From Geosiphon pyriformis (Eukaryota; Glomeromycota; Glomeromycetes; Archaeosporales; Geosiphonaceae), in the NCBI GenBank assembly GCA_016748015.1, contig JAAOMT010000638.1:1-64000 (forward strand): DNA of 64,000 bases. The letters run 5' to 3'. Below the pieces are notes generated by a model, which saw nothing but the letters and a program-made list of their open reading frames with translations, searched no databases and was not told where the DNA came from. Below, piece by piece: positions 11,401-23,589 of the stretch (position 1 is the stretch's first letter; each line of letters starts with the position of its first letter). The position numbers were made by a program, and so were the translations under genes.

Positions 11401-13185
11401 CAACCAAAAATTCACTAAAAAAATATCAGATTAAAAGTTGTTGATAAAAATTTTTATAAAAATCATATTTAAATGTAAAAGTTTTTATTTACCAAAAAAC
11501 ATTGAAAAAAATTAATTTGTTTAATACTAAACATATATTCAAGTTATAAAACCATAAGAGTTATTTGTCATTAGTATTACATGAATTTGAATAGCAAACA
11601 TTTTGTTTTATACATAAGTTTAAAATGTTATTACCATACATTATGACTGTAATGTAAAAGAGAAATAAAACTTTTTGAATTAAAATTCATATTTTTTATT
11701 TAACAATTTGTTATTATTAACAATTGGAAATAATGTGTAATACTATAATTGTTAATTGTAAATAATGTTGAATGATAAAAAATTGAAAGCTTATTGAATA
11801 AATAATTTGTTTCATGAGAGTGGATGAACCTTGGTCAGTAACAATGTGAAAGATTCTTGTGAACTCTAAATGAAAATAGCCTAATTATTCCATTCAAATT
11901 TAAAGATTCAAGTTTATTTCAGCAGAGTAATTATAATTGTTTCATTTTTATGGATCTCTAAGAGTTCCAAATGAAATTATTGGATCATTTTTTTTAATGC
12001 TAAAAGCTCATGTATTTCTCAAATGCATTTTTTATGGTTGAAAAATAATTGCATTATTATCATTCTTTAAAGCTGGGAACTTGTAATATAGTTTAAATTT
12101 CAAACTAAGCATAAAGATTTATATTCAGATGTGGGTAGTTCACCCTAAATAGCCATTTGTACAACAAATTATACTTATCATTGAAATTTCATCTGAAATT
12201 GACTAATCGACTTTACCTTAAAATATTAATAATTATTTATAAAGAGATCTAAAAAGAAGAGCTTTTTATTGTTAACAAAAAATATTTTGGATTCAGGTTT
12301 TTAAATACTTTTGAGTGAATATCTTTTGGAACAATATAAAAACTCTTACAAAATTATTAGAAACTAGGTTACGGGAAGAGACTATTGTCCAAACATTGAT
12401 TCTATCACAATAATAAATCAAGAAATTTTCATACATGAAAAAGTGGATTAATATTGTAGTCTTTAAGTTGGGTTTATTTAACTTAAATTGAAAGTTTGTC
12501 TATTGTTCAATCTTTAGATTTAAATTTTTACTTTTTGAATAAACACATTTTCAAACACGGATCTGTGATATTATAAAATTTATATCAAATCAAAGATTTT
12601 AATTCTAGCGGAAAGTTTGGTGAGTTTTATTAAACAATGCTGTTAATCAAAAGTGGAAAAAAATGGGATTTTTTTACTTTGAAACGATTTTAACATTGTT
12701 GTCACCCATCTTGTTGGGTTGAGTGGTACTACAGATATTTATCAAGAAAAGTTCTTTTTAACTGAATAGTTCAGAAGATTATTAAGTCCATAAGTGTCAA
12801 ACTGATTTTATAAAGAGAAAATAAAGTTTTCAAAGATTTGCTTAAAAAACAGGTTTTTTGGCTAGTAAATACTTTATGATGGATAATATTGTATTCTCTT
12901 TTGAGTTTTTTCGACGAAAAATTATTCCCTTTCTTTTTAAAAAAAAGAAACCCCCGGTGAATTTACCTTTTTAAGGAATCGATTTGGAAAATTTTTAAAT
13001 CTTAAACCTTATGATGCATGTTTGAGCAACATGTGTTATTTTTCAGATTGGATTAAGATAACGATCAGACCATTTGATGATCATAAAATCTGGATGAGGC
13101 AATTTTCTATTATGTAGCCCTTTGGGTTGCTTTGTAGTAAAGATGCTATTAGCCTTTCTTAATAACTGTTTTGCTTTTGTATAAT
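8450..13185. other. Gene desert
   Basis: About 4.7 kb with no supportable gene. Short open frames at 8640-8925, 9024-9302, 10103-10306 and 10465-10680 show no domain, no splice context and low-complexity composition. The part at 11150-11560 is especially AT-rich. Confidence 0.45.
12955..13002. repeat. Copy A of a diverged local duplication
   Basis: The stretch beginning ACCTTTTTAAGGAATCG and running through AAATCTTAAACCT matches 14391-14436 (ACCTTTTTAGGAAATTT ... AAATCTTAAATCCT) at roughly three quarters identity by eye over about 45 bp. Origin is unknown. It could be two copies of an old dispersed element. Confidence 0.35.
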
Positions 13186-13250
13186 GGTGATGATGATAAT
13201 GATGATAATGATGATTATGATTATGATTATAATTATGCTGATGCTGATGA
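13186..13250. repeat. GAT/GATAAT/GCTGAT microsatellite
   Basis: Trinucleotide-based repeat that grades from GATGATAAT through GATTAT to GCTGAT units, about 65 bp long. It is noncoding as far as can be seen. A shorter GCTGATGCTGATG run recurs near 14300. Confidence 0.8.
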
Positions 13251-14889
13251 TTAAATCTTATTAAACAATAGTTAAAAAATACATATAATGTTCATTTAAA
13301 TATTTCTTTAAATTTAACTTTGACTATAATTCGAAATTTCGAAAATTTTAAAAAAGAATGAGATCATTTAAAGAGATGTACAGTACATATGCATCATGGT
13401 AGACCATTTTGAAGCCTCTTTCTCAAACACCTTGTGAATATTTGAACATGTAAACTTGAATAAAATTGTGTTAAACTTTCCCCCCATCATAATTTTACCC
13501 CGAGTTTGAAAACAGCAGATAAAATTAGATAGATAATTAGATTCGAATGACTTTTTTATTTTAGGAAATCAGGATCTTTGATGTTTGATAAAAAATACAT
13601 TCTTCTGGTAAAATTTTTTCTTGGTCTCATGGTAATACATAAAATTAATATGCATTCAATTTTATATATTGTAAAAAAAATCAAAACAAATTCCTTTTTG
13701 AAGTTAACGCAAGTCTGTACACAAACAAAGTATTCATAATTTATTAAAACTTTTATGCGCACGAGCTATTTTTTTTAAAAAAAAAAGAATTGGTCCAGAC
13801 AAACCTGAAACAAAGGATTGTAAATTCTTAAAAAGGAAAAAAAAATTGGTAGAAGCTTTGTTGGCGTAAGTACAGCCTAAAATTTCGCGATTTCAAACAT
13901 GTGGTCCTTGCAAATTAGTACTTTCACAGCCTATCATTTTTTCTTTTTTGTTCAAATATGTACAACCGCATGATGTAATTTTTATGATTACTGTTCTTTC
14001 TTTTGCAATAAAACGCAAAAAAAAGATTTTTTTTTTATTAACACATATCCATTCAAAAAGAATAATAAAAAAATATAAACCTTTTTTCAAAAAAGAAAAA
14101 CGAATTTTTTTTTCCTACAGAATCATATAACTTTTAAAGTTCACAAAAGGAAAAAAGTTTTATCATATCATGTTCCAAAAATTTTTAATATTTTTCATTT
14201 TTTTTGACAATGAAAATTTCAAAGACTATTATAGAAACATCAAACTCAATTACCCAAAGAAAATCAAAAACAAATAAAACACAAAGACAACAAGTTGTTG
14301 CTGATGCTGATGGCTAAGACTAATGTGGCTTAATCAGGAGCGTATATTTTCATGTTTCAATTACATTTTTCATAAAAACTTTATTGAAAAAAAAATCACC
14401 TTTTTAGGAAATTTATTTGGAAAAACTCGAAATCTTAAATCCTAATCTACCGTATTGTTGGGCCTATAACACATGATTAATCACACACACAAGAATAAAT
14501 GATTATCAATGTGTGTTGGTTAGAAAAAGTTTTTTTTTTAGATTGTATTTGATTTGAGAAATTTCTTTCAATATATTAACTTGTATTTAGAGAGAAAAAA
14601 TGGTTTAAACCTTTTCTGAACTCATTTTCATAAATATCCAGAGAGTTTACCATTCAAGATAATCTGCTTTGTGAAATACTTTTGTTAATTTCATTCATAT
14701 CCGGATTAGATTAACGTATGAGTCATAAAATATAAAAAAGCCATATGTAAATGTAAAATTAACTTTCAACTTTGTAATTATCTCCTCATAAAAAACCAGT
14801 TTGATGATGAGGCAGCACGAATTTAAAAAAAATGTAATAAATTCTCTGCTGTTTACATTGGATATCATTGTGATAAGGAACATGCAACT
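13251..14889. other. Intergenic, no gene seen
   Basis: AT-rich sequence with overlapping short frames on both strands (13556-13762, 13893-14130, 14695-14883) rich in Lys, Ile and Phe, as expected by chance. Copy B of the local duplication lies at 14391-14436. No RNA gene was found. Confidence 0.45.
14391..14436. repeat. Copy B of a diverged local duplication
   Basis: Partner of 12955-13002, same orientation, about 1.4 kb away. Identity is imperfect and limited to about 45 bp. Confidence 0.35.
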
Positions 14890-14899
14890 CTATACTAAA

Positions 14900-15300
14900 C
14901 AAGATATACTACTTAAAGAACCCCAAATATTAGACAATGTCATACCTTCAAATTTACTCCGGGAAAAATAATTTAAAAGTTTGTATAAATTAACTGTTAA
15001 ACAATCAATTGAACCATATACCAAGTACTGCGACAACGATATTAGGTGTAACATAAAAAATATATTATTATTATTATTATTAGAAATACCTGGTTCTTGC
15101 CAGACAAATATTTTTCCTGAAATTGGGTCTATTTGACCGTTGTTCTGATCTTTATTCAACACTATTCTACGTACTCGAGCTATTTTGGAAACCAGTCATG
15201 AACAACGTACCAGTTACCATTAAACAAAAAAAACAATAGCAAGGAAGTAATTATTTGCATCCCATCTTTTTGCCCTTGTTCCTCGGTATTCTGACCATTC
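14900..15300 (-). pseudogene. Possible coding fragments of unknown family
   Basis: Two stretches look more coding-like than the surroundings. One, at about 15090-15200, reads ARVRRIVLNKDQNNG and then QIDPISGKIFVWQEP in one frame and is followed by a plausible GTATTT donor. The other, upstream, reads EWSEYRGTRAKRWDANNY. They are in different frames with a stop between. No family was recognised. They may be exons of a gene I cannot assemble or remnants of a lost gene. A (TTA)n run at about 15061-15082 interrupts the downstream side. Confidence 0.25.
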
Positions 15301-15330
15301 AATCAAAACTTTAATTAAACCAAAAAATTA

Positions 15331-15335
15331 ATAAC

Positions 15336-15383
<48 letters not shown>
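15331..15383. repeat. (AAT)n microsatellite upstream of the HMG gene
   Basis: An almost uninterrupted run of AAT units about 185 bp upstream of the HMG-box start codon. It is probably length-variable between isolates. Confidence 0.9.
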
Positions 15384-15568
15384 CTACTAGAGAAATGAGG
15401 TATTAAAAACTTTGTATAAATGCTACAAGATCTGCTTGCTTCCCGCTATTTTATAATTTTAAAAAAAGCTAAATTTTTCTCTGTGAATCTCCAACAATTA
15501 AAAAAAGAATTAATAAATTATTTTTTTTCACTAAATATCAATCTTGACGAGATTTTTTATCTAAAAAA

Positions 15569-16199
15569 ATGGCGTTAACAAATCAAAAACAATCACTACC
15601 AAATCAACATCCTTCAGCTCCTCTATCAGTAGCTTTGATTGATTATGCTATCAATATAACAATTCCGAAATCAACCTTGCAAAAAATTAATCTTCAATTA
15701 ACAAAACCACTTCGTTCACTTCTTTTACCACGCTCTGTTAAACGACCCAATTCTATACCACGCCCACAAAACCTTTTTCTTATTTATCGTTGTGATATGC
15801 AAGAAGCTTTAATGAAAACAAATCAATCGACAAATCGTAGAGAATTAAAAGATATTTCACAATGGGTGGGAAAGAAATGGCAAGAAGAGCCAGAAGAAAC
15901 TAAAGAATTGTATAAGGTTATTGCAGAATGTGCTAAAAAAGTTCATCAATTGGCGTATCCTAATTACATATATAAACCGAGACGAAAAACAATCGGAAAC
16001 AAAATTCGAGGTCACAATAATGTAAAGAAACCTTTGAAGATCATTTATTCCTCAGCTGCAACGGTAGGATCTAAAGAACATGAGATGGGAGTTTTCAAGG
16101 AACGAACGACCAACGAAAAGTCTTTCTCAACAAGTACAATTCCAATCTCTCAGCTAATATCTCAAAACGTGATGCCATTAAAAATATCATCACTATCAC

Positions 16200-16240
<41 letters not shown>

Positions 16241-16477
16241 CCACCACCACCACCACCACCACCACCCATTCAAAATCTCATTATCCCTTCGTCAATTAAT
16301 AATTACACTCTAAATTCAGCATCAAATGTAATCAATCAAAATCAAATAATTACCCTACCCAACTTCAAATATCTTGAATCAACTTTAATCTTTACAAATC
16401 CCATAGGTATAAAAATGATTGATCGTTGGTATGATATGAGAATGCAACAGAAAATTGATCAATACCTTAATTTCTAA
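15569..16477 (+). CDS. MATA_HMG-type HMG-box transcription factor
   Basis: Single intact exon, 302 residues, ATG to TAA. The HMG box spans about residues 59-140. It opens with KRPNSIPRPQNLFLIYR and carries a conserved central ISQWVGKKW and the Lys/His/Tyr-rich third helix ending AYPNYIYKPRRK. RPxN.F.iYR, the GxxW core and the YPxYxYxPRRK end are the signature of the fungal mating-type (MATA) HMG class, which binds the DNA minor groove. Fungi of the Glomeromycotina carry many such genes, so this does not by itself mark a mating locus. The C-terminal half is disordered: about 14 Ser then 9 Pro (about residues 212-234), encoded by a TCA/CCA microsatellite, followed by an Asn-rich tail. No TATA box is clear. 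The acidic gene downstream converges on it. Confidence 0.9.
16197..16266 (+). repeat. Coding TCA/CCA microsatellite in the HMG gene
   Basis: Tandem TCA then CCA units encode the Ser run and Pro run. Repeat slippage here would change the linker length without breaking the frame. Confidence 0.9.
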
Positions 16478-16770
16478 TAATAGCTTTGTGTTGTTGATCA
16501 ACCATACATACATATATATATATATCATTTTTAATATAATTTATAATTAATTTATTCGATTGAAAACAATATCTTATTTTGTCAGATTTTATTAATAAAA
16601 ATTAATTCTATTTATTTAAGCATTTGGTTTACATATATATACCATATAAGAGTGTGATATATTATTTTGGCCAGACATTTGAGGGAAAGATATTTTTTTG
16701 AAGAAAAGATTTTATCCTTTAACATTCCAAGGAGAATGGAAATGGTTAATAAAGTAACATTTCATATTTT

Positions 16771-16791
16771 TAATAATAATAATAATACTAC

Positions 16792-16853
<62 letters not shown>

Positions 16854-16866
16854 GTAATAACAATAA
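16771..16866. repeat. (AAT)n microsatellite
   Basis: About 95 bp of nearly pure AAT units between the convergent HMG and acidic genes. Open frames crossing it read as poly-Asn or poly-Ile and are not counted as genes. Confidence 0.9.
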
Positions 16867-16966
16867 TGGTAAAATCGATATTATAGTTTTTTTTTTCCAA
16901 AAATTTTTTTTGGAAAACCCCATTTTTCAAGTCTTAACGTTTTATAAAAGAATTTATCGTATGTTT

Positions 16967-17488
16967 TCAAACATGACACCAATGAGAATGATGACATAAC
17001 TCTCCATCATAAACAACCCTACACACCTCTCTAACCAACCCTTGAACTTCCTTAAAAATCTCTTCAAAAACCCTCCATCCTCGGTCTGGATGAACCTTCA
17101 AATTACCGGGAAACGCCAACAGAAAAGCAGCTTTAACTTCAACTTCTTGTGAAACGACTTCATCGGTAAAAAAATTACTTTGATTTTTGATCATCCATTC
17201 AATAACTTTGATTTCGTATCTAAGATTCGTTATCGGTTGAATTCTGGTTCGAAGTTCTTCAAGGAATTGAAAAGTGTGAAGTGTTTTATCAAAATCTTTA
17301 GAAAATTCCATGAGAATTTCTTGTTCTTGAATTTCCGTTATTTCATCAGACTCGGAAATATCTGAGTTAGTATCAGATTCTGATTCACTGTCATCAATAA
17401 TTGAAGATTCTGATTCACTATCGTAAATCATTGAATCTTGTTCATTTTCTTTCTCGTAATTGTTTTCGGGATTTAAAATTGGTGCCAT
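16967..17488 (-). CDS. Acidic hypothetical protein
   Basis: Single exon of 173 residues with a true ATG. Family not recognised. Residues about 10-60 are strongly acidic with repeated SESES/DSESES patterns, typical of a disordered, phosphorylatable region. Residues 60-165 are mixed and probably helical (FSKDFDKTLHTFQFLEELRT, then LRYEIKVIEWMIKN, then a segment with HPDRGWRVFEEIFKEVQ). The end is Cys/His-rich (CRVVYDGELCHHSHWCHV) and might bind metal, but no standard spacing fits. It converges on the HMG gene with about 490 bp between stops. Codon use and length favour a real gene over chance in this background. Confidence 0.6.
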   Translation of the reverse strand: MAPILNPENNYEKENEQDSMIYDSESESSIIDDSESESDTNSDISESDEITEIQEQEILMEFSKDFDKTLHTFQFLEELRTRIQPITNLRYEIKVIEWMIKNQSNFFTDEVVSQEVEVKAAFLLAFPGNLKVHPDRGWRVFEEIFKEVQGLVREVCRVVYDGELCHHSHWCHV

Positions 17489-20259
17489 TTTTTATTCGAA
17501 AAAGATTTTTAAATTAGATTTGTAGTATTTCCTTAATTTGAAATTTAAAAAACTAAAATCAAATATACGATTAAAGTTACAATCTCTTGTCTCAAAGGGT
17601 AGCCTTTTTTATAGATAAAAAAAAACGAAATCTATCAACCACTCTTGTGTAATTAAAGCTGAAAAACATTTAATCCTAAACGTTACAATTTATTCTATTC
17701 ATCCCTTAACTTTTCAAACAGCAATAGAATCACTGTCTAAATTCAGCGAGCAATCAAACTCCAAAAATTAAATTAATTTAAGGGATGCATTCTTATTTAA
17801 CAGGTTGTGAGCATACACATTGGAAATAGGGCATCTATATTTCAATTGTGTACTTTTGAGTAACATTTTTTTCTATCCTCAAATCAACAATTCCCACTAT
17901 TCAGTCTAATAATCAATTTGTGAAACATCTGAATATATCCCATTGGTAATCATATTGTATGACATTCAGTGATACTCAGGATAAGATAAATCAAAAGTTT
18001 ATATATTTATATTTTCTACAAAAAAGGTTTGTATCTAGTACTGGATCATTCGATTTTAAAAAATTTTCTTGCAAACGAATCCAATCATAAAAGAATACAA
18101 TACTGTGTACGTCTGCATTATATAAATTAAAAAAGGTTGATCGATGCGGTCAAAAGTTTTAATTTAGTGGTAAAAAGAAAAAAAAATCAAGTAAACAAAG
18201 TCCTTAAAAAATTATTGATTAAAAAAATATCTTTCATTACAAAACAAAAGTTTGGATAGAATCTCGTGAGAAAACTCTCTAGTAATAGAACCAAAATATA
18301 CCTTTGTTAACCTTTTCTTTTTAATTATTATTATTACCGTAAACTGTTTTTGTTTTTAAATTAATTAAAGTCATAACTAAAAAATCTATTAGAAACTTTA
18401 AAGATTATTGAAATCCTTTTTTCTTTGTATATAATAAAAGTGGTTTTAGAGAAATGTTAGGATTTTCTCCATATTGAGAACCATTTTAATAAACTTAACC
18501 TCGAGTCAATGCATCAATTGAAAAAATTGAAAAAAAAATTAAAAAACCTATAGTATTGCAAATTTCGAATGAGTTTTTCACAAAGGTTGAGTCTCATAAA
18601 AATATATATAACAAAAATTTTACTTTAAAAATATTTCCACTAATTTAAATAGCATACTTTTGTTAATTTATCATACTCAAAATATTAATAGAATACATTA
18701 AAACAAAAATTGTCTCTAGTAAATATTTGTGCATGTTATAGCATTAGTCAGAACATCATCTGAAATCAAAAAACTTCAAACACATGATTGTTCATTTAAT
18801 TTATATTTTTAAAAGTTTTTGATTACTAAATTGTTTTTCAAAAATATTTGTTTCAATAATAAATTTTTTAAATATTGTTAAACAAATATTTTAATACTCA
18901 AAATTTTATTTATCAATTTAAAAATAGAAAAACTTTTTTTTTAAAATATTATTCTAAAAATTAATTTTAATTTCAAGAATTAATTCCGAAATTTAAATCT
19001 ATAAATAAGAATAAAAAAGTTATTTGTGATTAGTAGAAATTTTTTTTAGAATAATTTTCCTTGTTATTTAAAAAATATTCAAGACTTTGAATAACACCAA
19101 TCAAGAAGTTTAAAACTTCTTAATCGGCAAGTTATTCAAATATTTATGAATCCAATATTAGATATTAAAATTATATAATAAAAACATTATTACTTTAACG
19201 GCGAAAAAAGCCTTAAAATAGAATTTATGCATATTTCTAAAAAAAAAGTATTTTAATGGTGAGAAAGGAAATATTTTATTGTTATCACTTGAATTTGATA
19301 ATTTAAAATCGAACTTTGTTACTATTTGGGGATATATATTTTCATGTCAATTAGAAATATGTAATAAGTTTAACAATATTTTTTTAATTATGTAAAATTT
19401 ATTATTGATAAGATAAATTTATTTTCTTTGAATTAATAATTTTTTCAATTTTTCATTATGTTTATAATCAAAAATCTCAATTTCTTTAATTTATAAATCA
19501 AAAACTATTTAATTTGTTAAACCACTTATCAAATATTTTTCTTTCAAACATTTGAAAAATATTATTATTATTATTATTAACTTTATTTGTTTCATTTTTT
19601 AAAAAAATCAAAATTACAAAACTAATACTTTTTTCGTATTCGCAACTTATTATAAATAATTTCTTTTGAATTCAAAAAATTAATTTAATAATAAATTTGT
19701 CAAATATAAATTTTCTCATCAACTTTTTATATATTTCAAGAATCTTCATATAAAAAGTATGTTATAAATTTAATAATTATTTCTTGTAATAAATTGACTT
19801 TTTGTCAAATTTAATTGTTTTTAATAATAATAATAATTCATCTATATAGAAATTTTACCTTTTTTGGAATAAATCAACTCCAAAAAAAAAAATTATTTAA
19901 ATAAGTTGTATCCATTAATATAGAATGATTTTCATAAAAAATGGCAATTTTTGAATAAATTAAAGATCTCATGTCCACTTATACATTAAGAATTTCCTTG
20001 TTTTTAAATTTCAGATCTCTTATTTTTCTCTAATAATTTTAGCAGATACTCTATCATATTCTATCGTATAAAGCCTAGTTTTATGTATGTATGTATGTAT
20101 GTATAAACGATTCTTTTTGAGTAGCTTAATGTAAAATGATAGATTTTGTTTCTTAAATTAATGCTATATAGGTTAAAAATCATATGGGAAGGGACTATAA
20201 AAAAAGCTTAATTTTTGAAGAATTCCTTATTGGTCTTATATTGTTCATATTTTAAAGTA
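17489..20259. other. AT-rich intergenic island
   Basis: About 2.8 kb without a supportable gene. The part at 18330-19960 is very AT-rich with homopolymers and a short (TTA)n run near 19560-19580. An (ATGT)n run lies at 20083-20104. No RNA gene was found. Confidence 0.5.
20083..20104. repeat. (ATGT)n microsatellite
   Basis: About five ATGT units, 155 bp past the stop of the F-box gene on its downstream side. Confidence 0.85.
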
Positions 20260-21684
20260 TCAAGAAAATTGTCTGAATTTTCTTGTTGAAATTTCTGATT
20301 TTTGAGTGCTCACGAGATCCAAAAAACTCATGGTTTCTTTATCTACCAAGACATGTTCATCTTCAATAAATCTCAATATGCAATGAAACTGTCCTTCTAA
20401 ATGACCTCGTACATCATCAAATGAATATTTCTTCGATCCTTTACAAATGGCACAATAAAAAACTTTCTGTTTTTTAAAACCATTTGTTAATGCTTTTCCT
20501 ATATAGCTTAAATGGACTGGATTTGTCATGAGAAAATTAGCTTCCCATTTCACCATGAAAACATGGAAATCGAGCTGATTATCATTCCATCTAATTGAAG
20601 GGTCGTTATAACTGAATTTCGGGTATTTATAATGAGGGCAAAACCGAAGATATTCAAGAGCTGGGTCCTTATGAGAAAAAATGGACTTTGAACTCGGAGT
20701 ATTTTGCCATAACGCATCGATACGTCTTTCAATTTCAATTTGACGTGTGGAATATTCAATAGCGTACGAAACATCAAAGTAAGTTTGTAGCATAGAATTT
20801 TTTATGGCGTTCCCATCATCTTTTATCGGCTCCGTGATATTATATTTTGCTTTGCAATATGCTGGTGACCTCCGAAGGTAGTTATCCTTATAAATCGGGT
20901 TACCATATACATCTCGTAATTGGCAAAGCTCTTCAATAATAGCTTCGATTATTTGATTATTTCGCTCAATTATTGCAATTATACGCAAATTGGCATCTTT
21001 CATGATGACCTGAGCAATTTTTTTTTGTTCTTCGATCCATACAGTACGTGAATCTAAATCGAGGGAAAGGTATTTTTTTTCTGCACGTTCCCATTGATTT
21101 CGCAAATAGAAGCTAACATCCTCAATTCTTATATAAGGTAACCCGGCAAGTATTTTAGATTTTTCTTTTTTCGTGCAAAGCTTGGTTCGAATTTCGGTTT
21201 TGCTATGGAAGGTAAATAACGTTATATTGTTGTTGGTTGAATTGGAAAGTACGAAAAGAAGGCAAAAAATTCAAGATAAAAATTACCTAGCAATTCTAGC
21301 CTTAAGACATCTATCACAACAACGTAAACGAAAAGGCCAATAAACAGCCAAGCGAATTTTATGATCAATTTGACAAATCTGGCAAAAGTCACCCAAACTT
21401 GTCAGTTGTATATATCTTTTTTCGTCCATTCCAGCAGGAGGCGGTATTGATAACAAAGGAAAATAAAGAAGTCTAGAGCGACGCCAGATTTCTTGAGTAA
21501 TCGAAGAATTCGGACAGCACAGATATATTCTGTAATTTTTGCACACCAAACTTAACGAAAGTAGATCGTCAGGGGCCAAATGGTATACTATTTTTAGAAA
21601 TATCTCGGGGGGAACATTTGCGGCTGCACAAAAATTTTGGGCAGAGACCAAGGTAATCGGAAATCGATCGTGTCTTTGATCCAT
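20260..21684 (-). CDS. F-box protein with a C-terminal C2H2-like finger
   Basis: Two exons (21287-21684, 20260-21202) join in phase 2 and give about 446 residues. The F-box is at residues 24-60 (VPPEIFLKIVYHLAPDDLLS, then LVCKNYR), the fold that binds Skp1 in SCF ubiquitin ligases. A Cys cluster follows (FCQIC at 100-104, RCCDRC at 121-126), as often seen behind F-boxes in fungi. The middle is helical and charged. Near the C-terminus FYCAICKG...GHLEGQFH (381-406) has C-x2-C-x13-H-x5-H spacing, consistent with a zinc finger. The protein would recruit a target to ubiquitination through the C-terminal half, but the target is unknown. Its acceptor is CATAG. The start Met is the first in frame and directly precedes the conserved region. 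Confidence 0.82.
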
Positions 21685-23589
21685 GATAAGTTGATTTTTG
21701 CTCTTTTCAATATTATAATGAGAAAGAAGACAAAAAAAGAAGAAAATAAAGGTTGGGTATCGAATTCCCCTAAATATTTACAGAAAACCAAAACTCGGGC
21801 GGATTATTTTTCAAGCCAAATTTTCGGTGCTCTTTTCAACATTTTTCAGGTGTCGCAAATCGAACCTTGCAACCAGTTTTTGAATTTCGTAAAACCACTA
21901 AAAAAGAAGGACACTTTACAGAAAATCTTTCCAAAACAATTCCCAGATATCCAAGTTTATAATTCTGCACAAGATAATGCGCAGTATTTCCCTGGAAGGA
22001 AATTTATAGAATTGGGGCTTTTGATGATTTAGAATTTACCAAGCGAGGAAATAATGACAGGATATAATTGTTTTTGAGCGAAAAATTTTGACGAAAAAAA
22101 TTTCCTGGTCATTGTTCAATCAGTTTTTGGAACTCAAAAGGTGAAAATTTTCAAACAAAGAGAATTCGCGTTTCAAAGAACAGTGTGATCCAAAAATAGT
22201 CAACAGTCATTACAGTGGGCGAATTTGATCGACACTCAAAATGATCCGAAATTAAGTTTATAGGTTTCTAGCCCAATTTTTGGGTCTTTTTTGTCACCAG
22301 TCTTGGGAACAATATCAAAAAGCTATTGTCCTACGATTTACCACTAACTAGGCAGCGCAAACTCTTAAGAATAGTAGTATCTCATAATTGTAGAAACAAT
22401 TGTTCAAATTTAAAGTGAGTTATAATAGATATGAAGCTGTTTCAAATTTTATGATTTTTTGAACTCTTTTTGTTGCAGGAAAATGCCAAAAATAAATTTC
22501 TAAAGTTTGGCAATTAGCAAAACCCAAAACCTTGGGATTTCTACATTCCCCAGTTTATGATTTTTATGATGGCTTGAAAGTTTTTTCTAAATGTATACGA
22601 GGAACAATTTTTTTTTTATGCAGAGTTTCATTCAAACGTCCTTTAATTTCCGACATGAAATCCCAATTAAAAATGGAAACTAACAAATAATTGTTAAGAT
22701 AATTAACAATGGATGAAAGTTACCAAACACGTTAGATTTTTCCTATCAATGCATCATCATTTTTCGCGGTAAAAAGAACGGCGTTTCACAAACTTTAAAA
22801 TTTAACATTTACCGTTGTTAATTTCAAAACAAAGAAAAACTATCTTGATTTGCTAAGTTTTTGAGTTGATTGCATAAAAGAAAAGCAATGTACATTTGCT
22901 TTAGAGTGAAAAGATTTGTCTTGAAAGAAATCAGGGTTGACGCCTGGAAAAAAAATAAAAAGTTGCCTACTTTAACATTTTAATTAATTTCTCTTGTTGC
23001 CTGCATGATTATGTATATATCAACGCCTTATGATATCATTCTTGATTTAAAGAGGAGAAATTTTCTTTGTCAGGAAATCTAAAAAATTCACATGAAGAAC
23101 ATATGAGCATAATTGAATAAACTTATTTTCCTTTTTGAATTTTAAGAATATCATTTCAAAATAATTGAATGGTGATCCTAATCAATTATGGCTAATAAAC
23201 GATTTCAGGTGGAAATAAGCTCACACTTTTTTTTTTTTAAATGTGCTTCAAAAAAATAAACTCGCACTTCAGCAAGATTTGTGATGTTGAACACCTGAAT
23301 GTTCTATAGCCGAAATGATGATTAAATTTTACACGTGCGCACAGTTCATAACCCGATAAAAATATATTTACGAATTACACAATATAATATATATGATAAG
23401 TTTTTAATTATTTCTTCTTTCTATTAAATTTGTCGAGACAATTTTCTTGTGCTGTAATTGGAAGAATTGAAAATGATAGGTACAGTCGTCTCGGCAATTA
23501 AAGTTCAAATCTTTTATCCTTTTTTTATTGTGTATATAATTTTTTTTCAGAATATGTTAATATTTTGTCGTCTCTTTATTCACATTTAA
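21685..23589. other. Intergenic, no gene seen
   Basis: A 131-codon plus-strand frame at 21637-22032 overlaps the F-box start on the opposite strand and has no domain, so it is not called. The GC level in 21.7-22.6 kb is a little higher than in the deserts. Nothing else was recognised. Confidence 0.45.

Noticed and set aside
15569-16477. Calling this the mating-type locus
   Set aside because: The HMG family is expanded in Glomeromycotina and no homeodomain pair or other locus marker is present.
16667-16999. Poly-Asn open frame on the plus strand and poly-Ile frame on the minus strand
   Set aside because: Both are translations of the (AAT)n microsatellite, and the ends carry no coding signal.
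21637-22032. 131-codon plus-strand frame overlapping the F-box start
   Set aside because: It is antisense to a well-supported gene at its 5' end, and the rest shows no domain or bias.
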